Of a stretch of 64,000 nucleotides of DNA, positions 9,330 through 19,789 are shown piece after piece. The notes under the pieces were generated by a model that was not told where the DNA came from, searched no databases, and saw only the letters and a program-made list of their open reading frames with translations. The translations under genes were made by a program, and so were the position numbers. This DNA is from Papaver somniferum (taxonomy: Eukaryota; Streptophyta; Magnoliopsida; Ranunculales; Papaveraceae). How positions within the stretch are numbered: the first letter of the stretch is position 1; every line of letters starts with the position of its first letter. Location of the stretch: NCBI RefSeq assembly GCF_003573695.1, contig NW_020650859.1, positions 1,550,001 to 1,614,000 on the forward strand. The letters are read 5' to 3'.

Positions 9330-11660
9330 ACCTCCATATTTTCAAAACTATATATTCCTTCAACTGAATTCATTTTCGGTCACACCAATACTATTTTCTT
9401 CTTCTAAACTAAAATTTCTTGATACAATTGAAAAAGCGGGGGTTTAACAACCACACCCAATATTTCGTGCGGCAATCTGAGAGGACAAACTCCATTATAC
9501 TTTCAAGAGAATCAACTAGAAAATCATACTCAATCTGCAGAAAAGTATATCAAAGACCAATATCTCTATTTCTCAATTCAATCCGCAATCAAAGAAATAT
9601 CAATTTGCGAGCCCGATTGAATAAGAGAAATAACTTGAACAGTACCAAAGACCAATGTTCAAGTGTCAATCAATTTATATCAACAAGCAAAGGTTGGATT
9701 GTCTAATTGATTGAGCTTAATGCACAACCTATTATATTTATATTATATAACAAAATATAACGCGGAAAAGAAATAACACAGACACCAGAAGTTTTGTTAA
9801 CGAGGAAACCGTAAATGCAGAAAAACCCCGGGACCTAGTCCAGCTTTGAACACCACGCTGTATTAAGCCGCTGAAGACACTAGCGTACTACCAATGAACT
9901 TCGAACTGGAATGTGGTTGAGCCCTAATCAATCTCACATTAATCAAGGTACAGTTGCGCTCCTTACGTTTCTGAGCCCCAGCAGGATTCTACGCACTTGA
10001 TTCCCTTAGTTGATCTCACCCACAATTAAGAGTTGCTACGACCCAAAAGTCGAAGACTTGATAAACAAATCTGTCTCACACAGAAAAGTCTATTGGAATA
10101 GATAAATATGTCTCCCACAGAAATACCTATGAGTTCTTTCCCGTCTTTTGATAAATCAAGGTGCACCGGAACCAATTGATAAACCGTACTTATATTCCCG
10201 AAGAACAGCCAAGTATTATCAATCACCTCACAATAATCTTACTTGTATGGAAGCGAAACAAGATATTGTGGAATCACAAACGATGAGACGAAGATGTTTA
10301 GGACTTCTTTTAATATTTCCTATCGGAGATAAATCTCAAGCAAATCTTAGCAAAGATAATACTCAATCACGATAGTAGAAGTAAGATCAGAACATGCAAC
10401 TACAAAGAAAATAGTTGGTTCTGGCTTCACAAACCCAATGAAGTCTTTAAGTCGTTAACCTACAGGGTTTCGTGAAAAACCTAAGGTTAAAGGAGAATCG
10501 ACTCTAGTCGCAACTAGTATCACATAGAAGGTGTGAGGATTAGGTTTCCCAGTTGCTAGAGTTCTCCTTTTATAGTTTTCAAATCCGGGTTTGCAATCTA
10601 AGTTACCTTGGTAACGAAGCATTCAACATTCACTGTTAGATTAAAACCTGATTAGACTCAAGCCAATATCTTTCAGCCGTTAGATCGAACTTAGCTTGTT
10701 ATACAAAAATGAAATGTACCTTCATTTGGGTTTGAGTAACCGTACCTAAACGTGTACACTATGTCGGCTCAACAGTAGTTAACCGAAGTTAGCCATATGA
10801 ACACTCTCATATCAACCTTATTCATCTTAACCATAACTAGTTAAAGAGTTGTTCAATTGTTATATTCTCATAGAAGTATACAAGAACACAATTGAAGCAA
10901 AATCGGTTTAATTCACTCGAATCAATTTATGAACATTGTAGCCATGGTTTGCAAATAATTCATTACATACTATATAAATGTGTTAGTTCATGTCACAACA
11001 TATTTTAGAAATTTAACCTCTCAAGTATGCAAACTGGTACGCAAACTTAAGAAACCGGACTGAGTTTGGTTTTCGCGAGTATGCGAACGGGTACGCGTAC
11101 TTCCAACCTCAGCAAAAATTCCCGTACCTCAACCTTACGCCAGTACGCGTACGGGTACGTGTACTTAGGTTCCCGTACTTTCACAAACCAACAGGTACGC
11201 ATACGGTATGCATATTATGGTTCTCGGACATGGATTACATATATGCAAGAGTGCATAACATGTTCATAATCCAATATTGGTTAAGTGTTCTAAACTCTGT
11301 TTCAATCATTGAAACTTTCTTAGAGAATGACAATAGCTGTTTTCAAGAACTATTAGCATTAAAGCAATTTTCAAGTTATTGAAATAATCATAACGAAACA
11401 TTCCAAGTCTACACCAAAGCATTGTATCACACAAACCATGTAAATGTTACGGCAATTTTCACATGATCATTTTTTGACTTTCGTCAAGAATATAAGATGA
11501 ACTTGGTTGCAGTGAAAGCTTACCAACACATATTTCGAGAAATATGTAAGCGAGTTAAACTCAGCTCAAAATATCAAATGTGCATAATAGAGAACTATAT
11601 AGCACTATGACTTTTGTCTCAATACAAGAGACAAAGTAGAATAACGTAGTTTTAACATTG
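9330..11660. other. Retroelement-like repeat DNA, unclassified
   Basis: No coding capacity. The stretch 9760-10600 has the look of dispersed plant retroelement non-coding DNA (balanced composition, no frames, phrases such as GCAGAAAAACCCCGGGACC) and contrasts with its AT-rich surroundings. I cannot place LTR ends, a PBS or a target duplication, so the class is open. Confidence 0.35.
11070..11215. repeat. Cluster of degenerate GTACGCGTAC motifs
   Basis: Within about 145 bp the self-complementary motif (G)TACGCGTAC and its variants (TACGCATAC, TACGTGTAC, TATGCGAAC) recur many times on a roughly 10-30-bp spacing. The motif is palindromic, so the cluster reads similarly on both strands. It lies inside the retroelement-like region. 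Confidence 0.55.
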
Positions 11661-13937
11661 GTAAGAATAGGATTCGTTGCTCGGAATCTTTTTAAAGATT
11701 TGGTTTTTGATTATTAAAAGAAAATACGAAGACAAACTAATTAAAATTTACTTTTAGTTTATCAAGGAGAGATGATTCTAGGGTATTTGATTTCACTAGT
11801 TCCAATATTTGTAAACTCAATAATTATTTCTTCGATAAAATACTCCTACTTTACTCAAAACAATTTCGAACCTAATCTCATGCTTTGGAAGATATCACGT
11901 TACATGTTTTTTTTATTACTTTATTGTTAATCTAAGGCCTAATTTTCCTTCGCTTATAAAAGATCGGTAGCTTAAACTACCCAAAACAATTTTTACGAAA
12001 CATATAAAAAAAAGAAAAAATTTAGACAAATTAAAAGCACAATATTAAAGTAAATATGTCAAAGAAAATAATTACTAAAATTTAGGCATCCAAAATAGCT
12101 CCTTCCAAACATCCTAGAGAATAATTTAGCTACTCATGACAAAAGATTAAAATAATAATGATATATAGCCATTGTATTCCTTAAAATGGAATTGCTTACG
12201 GAGAAACCCTAGCTAGAACAATCAACTCCGAAGAGACTCTTCACCTTCAAATACAACTAACTTCGATCCTTTTGTCCGTAGCTCCACCTACGCTACTCTT
12301 CGTAATTTCTCTTACTTTCACATAACAAAAGAACCCCTTTTTTATACCAATGCATGCTGCTTACGTTGTCAGGGAAGCCGAATGATGGCAAGTCAGCACA
12401 TAATGTCGTCATGCTAGCCGGTGAAATAGCTCACGCCACCCGAGCATTTAATTAAGATGGTAATAGCTTCTCCAATGGTTCGTGTGTGGAGATAAATATC
12501 ACAATCCACCTAAGATATACATTCATTTTTTCTAAAATCATTATCCAACCCTGATGTATAGATGATTTTGGTAGACATTGTCAAGAAGAATGTCTAGTTT
12601 TAGACATTCCCCTTGACATTGTCTACCATCCTAGTCAGCTTTTATTTAATTGAATTGACTTTAATATATTAACTAACTATTTTTAGCTCTATTAAAATAT
12701 TAATTATGGAAAATAAAATTTATACTAATTAAAAGAAGATGTTACATGCAGTACTATTGGAGATGGATTTTTTTTCTCTCCCTAATTTTAAGGAAAAATA
12801 AATTGAGGATGTCTTATTTGTGTTGCTACATGTAAAACACACACAATGACCATTGGAAAAGCTCTAAGTACTAACATCTTCATTTCCTAATTGTTGCATA
12901 ACTTCCAATTGAGACCCAGTAAAATGTTCCCTTGCATATATTTTTGGTAGTTGATCGTATAATATATTCTGGCCCTAATTATTTATTTTTATTTTTTTTA
13001 TTTTTCTTTATTAGATAGCAGCGGGAGTTGAACCCTTAACCTATAACTTGGAAGTTCAATCCTTAACCAGCGGGAATTACTTTTATTCTTCCTTATTTCT
13101 TTCTCCAACTTTATGTAATCTTCAATCAGGACAATGGGATATAATGCTTAACATTGGACGCAATGATTATACAAGTCTATGTCGTCCTGTTTTAATTCCC
13201 TACGGGTGCCTTTAACACTTTTTCGGGATACTTCCAATGCATTTTTGGGGTGCCTTTAATGCATGTTCTGAGTGTCTTTATTACTTTTTTCACGGGTGTA
13301 AATTTCACTTTCAAATCAATTTCTCCGCAAAATCTTATTTCTCCAAACATACCTACAAAGACATAAAATAACATAATAAGTACAAAAATGGGTATTAATA
13401 ATATAGAAAATCGGGAACAAAATAGACACATGAATGTGTCTATCATAGAAATAGACTTTCCAGGTGATATATGAATTTCAGTCTCCACATACCTTTTTTT
13501 GATGAAGTTCCTCCTTAGTAGTTACGAGTCTTCAAATGATGAACGCCGTGAAGTATAATGCATAACTACACAATCTATCCTAATCCGAGACATCTATAAG
13601 TAGATTAGAAATCAAGACTTATAATTTTGATCAACATTGACAAACAAGGTTGAGATAGCAACGTTTGCGAGTTCGATCGAGCAGTACTCTAACAACAATA
13701 TGACCAACTTAATAAGAAAAGCGGTCAATATTGTAAAGAAGAGAAGAGATCGAAAAAATGAACTGGTATCGCGGCCTACTACAGGTGTAGATTATTCTCA
13801 AAATCGGGAACCATAGTTTGGTTAGCCGAGTGTCGTTGCTGCTCCATCATTAGTCCAAGGTCATGTGTCGGGGGATCAACATCAGTCTGAGGGTTATTAT
13901 AGAATGAGAGGTGGATTTTCAGACTTAAAGGTTGTTT
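11661..13937. other. Intergenic AT-rich stretch
   Basis: Nothing convincing as a gene on either strand. Poly-T/A-rich tracts occur around 12960-13010. One fragment at 13020-13070 (GGGAGTTGAACCCTTAACC) resembles dispersed plant repeats. Confidence 0.4.
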
Positions 13938-14113
13938 ATGAAGGTCTACCCTCAAGTCCGAGAAAGGGTTGACAGATATCCCTGGCGTGCTCTTTATAGG
14001 ATGAAGCCTAGAACACACAACAACAAAATTACGACAGTATTGGTAGAAAGGTGGTGGCCGATGATGTACACGTTCCATTTTATGGATTTTGAAATAGGTA
14101 AGCTTGTTTAACA
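13938..14113 (+). pseudogene. Plant mobile domain (PMD/MAIL-type) fragment
   Basis: One plus-strand frame reads RVDRYPWRALYRMKPRTHN, then TTVLVERWWPMMYTFHFMDFE and a stop at about 14113. The core LVERWxPxxxTFHF is the hallmark opening of the plant mobile domain, where the usual form is LVERWRPETHTFHLP. Only this first block is recognisable. PMD genes occur as host MAIN/MAIL-like proteins and as passengers in plant transposons. A MITE interrupts the region just downstream (14365), and frames at 15017-15701 may be the remainder. Confidence 0.55.
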
Positions 14114-14364
14114 TAACTTAAATTTGATTTTTTAAATACTTACTAAATAAGCAAACAATTAATTTATAGTTGATATTATTCCTGTAATAGGAATTACGCC
14201 CCTTGATTTGTATTTCATTTGTAGGATCCCAAGTGGAGTGAGATACATCACCATACAACCAAGACGAATAGATATCAAAGAATAAATGGCATACGCTTTT
14301 TCCCTCTTTTATGAACAAATGTAGATTAAGTCAAAATACTAAACTTATGGAGTATTTTGCAGTA
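14114..14364. other. Short intergenic stretch between the PMD fragment and the MITE
   Basis: AT-rich; possibly part of the same pseudogene. No motif recognised. Confidence 0.3.
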
Positions 14365-14947
14365 CAGTAGAACCTCCATATATCGATACTCCATATATTA
14401 ATAACCTCTACATATTCATAAAAATTTATGGTCCCAACTTGGGCCAGTGAGAAATAGTAATAACCTCTCCAGTTTAATATTAATGATTTTTTCGAGTTCC
14501 ACTTTAAAGAATTTACCTCCAAATAATAATAATCAATACTAAAAAAAATATATCTACTTACATTAAAATTTATGGTTAAATAAAATACTTATCTATAGTT
14601 GTTTGAAAAAAAGAAGTAATTTTTTTGGATTACTACAACATCTTTTAATTTGCAGATGCGTAATATCTCATCAACATAGACACTCTTCTTGTTGAAGCCA
14701 AAATATTTTCAACTTGTCGAGTATGTTTAAAACTTCTTGGAACTACAAATTCCAAGGTATATACATGCACTTGTATATTGCAACTATAAAAATGTATATA
14801 CATCATCTTAATACAATTATAAATGCATTACACATATATTGAACTTAAATTTTTACGTTTTCTATGGGTACCTCTCTATATTAATAACCTCCCTATATTA
14901 ATAATTTTTTGGATGCCTAAGAGTATTAATATAGAGAGGTATACCTA
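14365..14947. mobile_element. Pogo/Tigger-like (Tc1-mariner superfamily) MITE
   Basis: The left end is CAGTAGAACCTCCATATAT, flanked by TA (14363-14364). The right end GAGGTATACCTA is a mutated inverse of it, followed by TA (14948-14949). Inside both ends the phrase ATATTAATAACCTC recurs in opposite orientations (14394-14410; 14881-14900), giving long degenerate terminal inverted repeats. At 583 bp with no ORF it is non-autonomous. The CAGTRGAACCTC-type terminus with a TA target is characteristic of plant pogo-like elements. Confidence 0.65.
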
Positions 14948-15016
14948 TATTGGTGGTATACCTACTTCCGTGTTTGTAAACCAATCCTGAAATACGATAT
15001 CCATAGATTTCCAATA

Positions 15017-15701
15017 TTGGACATGTATGTCTCGAACAACTGGGCGAAGGATACTGACAGCAACGTCTCTGGTTCCAGTTTTGTTCAGAGGTTTCAACAG
15101 ATGACTCGGATCCACAAGAATGTTATTGTTCACCCTTTCATTTATTTTCCTGAGTATGATGATAATGATGGAGAACGTATTTTTGATTATTCTCTCTGTA
15201 GAGTTGTTTTTTACACTCCAGATTTGGATAAAGAAGGTTGGAACCTGGGAGAAAGACTGCAGTACCATATACAAGGTATATATGCAATTGCAATTAACCT
15301 GCCACCACCAGTTGAAAACCTCTGGATAATATTTTTATCGCCCGAGAAGAATCAATTGGGAGAGGTATGAACTAATTACAAAGAGGAATATTGGTGAAGC
15401 TCGGTATGTTACCTGGTATAGGTCGATTGCGAAGCCGGTAATTAGGACACACAACATGTACATCTATGGGTTTGATTTCCCATGGTTATCACGCCTAGAT
15501 CATGATGCAAATATTGTTCCTAGCCATCAACCTCCGAAAGAGCCATGCTTTATGACTTACCCCACCAAGGGTGCAAGTTCTTCATCATCTTCGTCAAATA
15601 TGCCTGAAATTCATTGGGAGATGCTAACTATTAATTCACAAGGTGAGTCAACCACGATCCATATTTTTTCTCAATCTATGAAACGTGATTATCCTTACTA
15701 A
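15017..15701 (+). pseudogene. Unidentified broken ORF, possibly the rest of the PMD pseudogene
   Basis: Two overlapping plus frames look coding-like. The first, 15017-15370, contains TRIHKNVIVHPFIYFPEYDD and NLPPPVENLWIIFLS. The second takes over after a frameshift near 15360 with ITKRNIGEARYVTWYRSIAK and ends in a Ser-rich segment at 15701. The R-Y-x-x-W-Y-R piece is reminiscent of the C-terminal part of plant mobile domain proteins, but I cannot align the rest. It is probably one pseudogene with the fragment at 13938-14113, split by the MITE. Confidence 0.35.
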
Positions 15702-16558
15702 TGTGACTGCCAGTAACGAAAAGTTGAAGATCCAACGGAACGATATGTATTAGCTGAATCGGCAAATGAAGGCTATACACTTGGGAGTGTGTCGAAAATG
15801 GCAGACGAACAAAATGTTTGAATTGAGTTCAAATGTAAATGACGATGGGCGTTTACAGTATACCAATTCCACCAGGAGCAACCCATCATGGTACGATAGT
15901 GACAATACAGTGGTGGAAAAAACACAAATACGACAAATACTTCACCACAAATACGGAACAGTATTTCACCGCAAAATGTGCGTGTATCTCAACCTCAAGT
16001 AATTCTGCCAGATCCTAGGTGCATTTCATCATCATTCTCTCCATACAACCCCAATGATTTGGACACTGTTACACCACCACCACAACAATAACAAACATTT
16101 TATATGTTTGGAGGACTGAATGTTTTCCAACCGAGTGTTTTCCATTCGCCTAATGTTGTTGAACCAGTTTTGTCCCCTTATGGAAATTTAGTTAATATGT
16201 TGGAAATTGGGGATATCCATTTTTCTTCCTTATCCCGTCGTCATCTTCCCATTTCGAATTTTGTCCAATAGTCATCGTGACCACGAGTGGATAGGTATGC
16301 GATATTCCTCCGTGTGGCGCTTCTTTGGCTGAGAACGCGATTTGTTGTTTTCCAATCGTCGAGAATTGATGATTTTGCGACACTAAGAATCTCGTTACCG
16401 TCATAGTCTCTTTTATGTACTCTGCTTAAAACCTTCTAGTGGAATTCTTCGATACTCTTAATTGAATGAATAATGGAATTGCGCTGTAAATGTTGAGTAT
16501 CTCTTTCTATCGCTATGTGATACACTGGTCCCGGTTGTGGCGCCTGATTTTGATGTTC
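15702..16558. other. Decayed coding-like and intergenic sequence
   Basis: A plus frame at 15766-16002 and an opposite frame at 16192-16404 exist, but no motif was recognised. Probably decayed transposon DNA connecting the PMD-like remnant and the gag remnant. Confidence 0.3.
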
Positions 16559-16840
16559 CTATTGATTCGGTGGTGGTGGTAGAGGTGGTGCTTCTAATAA
16601 GTGGTTTAATCGCCCTTGTTGTATGAATTTCAGTATCAACCTTGGGACATTGATGCAGTCGGCTGTGGTGTGGTCATGAAACCTATGATACGAGAGACAT
16701 TCATGACTGCGGGATTGAACCACGCCATCTGCAGACTGGTTTTTCTTCGTCATCTGCAGTATCAGTGTCGGTTGTGTGAACTGATGCTTCTTCGTATGGG
16801 TCTCTATTAGGGTTAGCATCTGGCTGCGGGATTGAACCAC
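16559..16840 (-). pseudogene. Ty3/Gypsy gag remnant
   Basis: The minus frame contains CLSYHRFHDHTTADCINVPR followed by LILKFIQQGRLNHLLEAPPL. The C-x2-(Y)H-x5-H-T-x3-C pattern and the I-x-x-L-I-Q-x-G-x-L tail are typical of the gag C-terminal region of plant Ty3/Gypsy polyproteins. Neighbouring frames are broken and a short direct repeat (CGGGATTGAACCACGCC) occurs at about 16710 and 16827. The copia element inserted at 16939 lies in the upstream flank of this remnant. Confidence 0.55.
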
Positions 16841-16938
16841 GCCTCAAACCTGTTGCAAAAGTTTTTCCAGCATTCTATCTTTATCTTATTCTTTCTGCAA
16901 CCTACATGCTTCTTCGTGTAGCTATCAAGTGTTCTTCC

Positions 16939-17476
16939 TGTTAGTTAATTGAAGACTAATTATTTCCTAAGTTAGTCGTGACTGTTTTCGGAAAGGGGTT
17001 TCCTAAAACGGCTAGAATTCTTGGTGGCCAAGTTTGTATCCTATATAAATAAGTAATTAGGCCTTGTAGAATGGGGTGAAGAAATTGTTTTAGAGAGAAA
17101 AGAGTGTTCTTTCTTGTATAGATTTTAGGGTAAAAAGCTAGGGTTTCGTTTTGATAGCATATTGGTGAGGAACAAGAGACAAGGTTATCGTCTCGGGTAA
17201 TTGTTGCGGTGTAACCAAGTGTTTGATGTGATTCACACGACGTTGTAATCGTTTTTATTCATAATGGATTTGAGTTGGTGCGGCTCAAAGTGGACGTAGA
17301 CAATATATACAAGTTGTATGTATTGGTCGAACCACAATAAATCTTGTGTCGTGTGAGTTGATTTATCTTTCTCGTATTATTATAGTTGCGTGTGCTTGGT
17401 TTACTTATTATTCATCATTATATCTCAAGATGTGTTGTTCCACGGTTATCGGTTATTCCATAAGAAAATCCTGACA
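16939..17476 (+). repeat. 5' LTR of the copia element (538 bp)
   Basis: Begins TGTTAGTTAATTGAAG and ends AAAATCCTGACA. It matches the 3' LTR along its whole length with scattered substitutions and small indels. TATATAAATAAG near 17041 is a plausible promoter TATA box for the element. Confidence 0.93.
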
Positions 17477-17478
17477 AC

Positions 17479-17490
17479 TGGTATCAGAGC
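17479..17490 (+). other. Copia primer-binding site (initiator Met-tRNA)
   Basis: TGGTATCAGAGC, two bases after the end of the 5' LTR; the standard PBS of plant Ty1/Copia elements. Confidence 0.9.
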
Positions 17491-17534
17491 TCGGGTTAAG
17501 ATTTAGGGTTCATGGTACGATTGGAGTGGGAGTT

Positions 17535-18398
17535 ATGGGTGATAACAACGAAAGTACGGTAGCTAGGGTTAAAGTTTTTAATGGGAAGAACTTTGCATTT
17601 TGGAAGTCTTAGATGGAAGACTACCTATATGAGAAAGACCTTGCTGATCCATTGGGTAGAGTTGCGAAAAAGGGAGCACGCAAAGACGATGAATGGACAA
17701 CTCTTGATCGCAAGTGTGTAGCCGTGATCCGTAGATGTCTAACAGAGGAAGTCTACAATAACGTACAAAAGGAAACTAGTACGAAGGATCTTATGGATAA
17801 ACTTGAAAAGTTTCATCAAAAGTCATCAGCCTCGGGGAAGATTATGTTGTGTGAACAATTATTTAATCTGAAGATGCAAGAAGGAGAAGCGATTTCAGCA
17901 CATCTTGGGAAGTTTAAATCAATTATTTCTCAGCTTTCAAAAGTTAGTATTACTTTAGATGATGAAGTTCAGGAATTAAGGTTGTTGTCGTCATTACCAA
18001 ATAATTGGGAAACCGCAAGAACACCTATTAGTAATTCTGCAGGGAGCGAGAAGTTTAAGCTTGATAATGTGCAACAAAGGTTAATTGCTGAAGAGGAAAG
18101 AAGAATAGAACAAGGTTATGGTTCTAGTACTTCAAGCTCGGCCTTAAGTTTGCAAGAAGAAGATAGAGACAGGAATTCAAATCGGAACAACAACAACAAA
18201 TCTAGATGGAAGTTTAGGGGGAGATCTCAATCCAGGACTAGAGGTGTTGTTGAGTGTTGGGCGTGTAAGAAAGTAGGAAACTTCAAGCGCGATTGTCCGG
18301 AAAACAAATGTGATAATAATGGTGGAAACAAAGGTAATCAAGAAGAGGTCAACGTAGTTGGAGCTGCGGAACCGGTGAAGGTCCTTGTTGATAACTAG
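17535..18398 (+). pseudogene. Copia gag (with a nonsense codon)
   Basis: The natural start is the ATG at 17535, giving MGDNNESTVARVKVFNGKNF and FWKS before a TAG at 17610-17612; the frame then continues unbroken to 18398. The body contains the UBN2-type gag core (LMDKLEKFHQKSSASGKIML, then LFNLKMQEGEAISAHLGKFK) and a zinc knuckle CWACKKVGNFKRDCP. In the knuckle the zinc-binding His of CX2CX4HX4C is replaced by Asn. The stop plus the altered knuckle show that gag is dead. Confidence 0.85.
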
Positions 18399-19789
18399 AA
18401 GGTGATTATAGAAGGTGACAAGAGTATTATGACTCGGGAGCTTCTTTCCATGCAACGGGTGACAAGAGTATTATGATATCTTACAAATAAGGATACTATG
18501 GACAAGTATTCTTAGGTGACGGTGAAGCATGCGACATCATTGGTTTGGCTGACGTGATATTGAAATTCAACGGTTCGACATGGAAATTGAAGGATGTACG
18601 ACACGTTCCAAATTTGAAGAAGAAGTTGGTGTATGTGGGATAAGTTTGTGATGATGACTGTGAAGTTGTGCTTACGAGACACAATTGGAAAGTGAAGAAA
18701 GTAGATATGGTATTAGCTCGTGGAGTTAGAGTCGGTACTCTATACCGGACTTCAGATGGAACTACTTTAGCAGTGGCTAGAGTCGTGAACTTATGGCATA
18801 GAAGATTAGGGACACATGAGTGGGAAGAACATGAATATTCTATGTTCGGGAGGATATCTACTTAAGGTGAAGCCTGTTGATATGGGTTTTTGTGAAAACT
18901 GTGTTCTTGGAAAGCAAAAACGGGATAGTTTCAGCAGAGGCGGCAGAGCCTTTAAAAGTAAGAAACTTGATTTGGTTCATACTAATGTATGGGACCAATT
19001 GATATTGAATCTCACAGTGGGTTCCAATATTATGTCACCTTTATCTATGCTCACTCAACGAAGGTATGGCTTTACTTCATGAAGAATAAGTTCGAGGTGT
19101 TCGAAGTGTTTAAGAAGTGGAAAACTTTGGTTGAAACAGAAACTGGTCTGAAGTTGAAGTGTCTAAGGTCAGACAATGGTGGTAAGTATGATAAAACATA
19201 ATTCTTACAGTTATGTGCTACAAATAGAATTCGTTTGGAGAGGACAGTTCCAAGGACGCCACAGGAGAATGGAGTTGCAGAACGTATGAATTGGACGTTG
19301 AATGCATGTGCTAGGTGCATGAGGTTGCAGTATGGTTTGCCCGAGACCTTCTGGGCACATGTAACAGAGAAGGATGCTTATCTAATCAATAGGACACCTA
19401 GTAGTCCATTAGATATGAAGATACCAGAGGAGGTTTGGACCGTCAAAAAGGTAAATATTTCATATTTGAAAGTTTTTAGTTGTGTTAGTTATGTTTATCT
19501 TAGTCCCGGTGAGAGGTCTAAGATAGGTGCTCAAGCAAAGAAGTGTATATTTCTTGGTTACGGAAATGACGCTTTTGGGTATAAACTTTGGGACTACGAG
19601 GGTCACAAAGTTATTAGAAGTAGAGACATCACTTTTAATGAGAATGAGCTGTACAAGGACAAGAATAAAACACAAGTTTAAGATGTCAGATCAAGCAACG
19701 TCGTTAAGGAGTTGTATATGGATATTGACGATGTTTCTGGAAAAAGTGTGGTACAAGAAGAGCACGGCGTTGCTGATGGGAGAGAAGTA
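18399..19789 (+). pseudogene. Copia protease and integrase region, multiply frameshifted
   Basis: After gag, 18430 onward reads DSGASFHATG, the aspartic-protease active site. The gag-pre-integrase block follows (VNLWHRRLG, then, after a shift, FCENCVLGKQKRDSF). The integrase core appears in pieces: YYVTFIYAHSTKVWLYFMKN, LKCLRSDNGGKYD, PRTPQENGVAERMNWTLN, and KKCIFLGYGNDAFGYKLWD. Stops and shifts occur at about 18400, 18640, 18840, 19000 and 19200. The region is cut at 19789 by the large non-autonomous LTR element and resumes at 27712. Confidence 0.85.

Noticed and set aside
11070..11215. CRISPR-like or satellite array
   Set aside because: Motif spacing is irregular, units are degenerate and the context is plant retroelement DNA.
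13020..13070. tRNA-like sequence (GGGAGTTGAACCC)
   Set aside because: Resembles a T-loop by chance; no cloverleaf can be folded around it.
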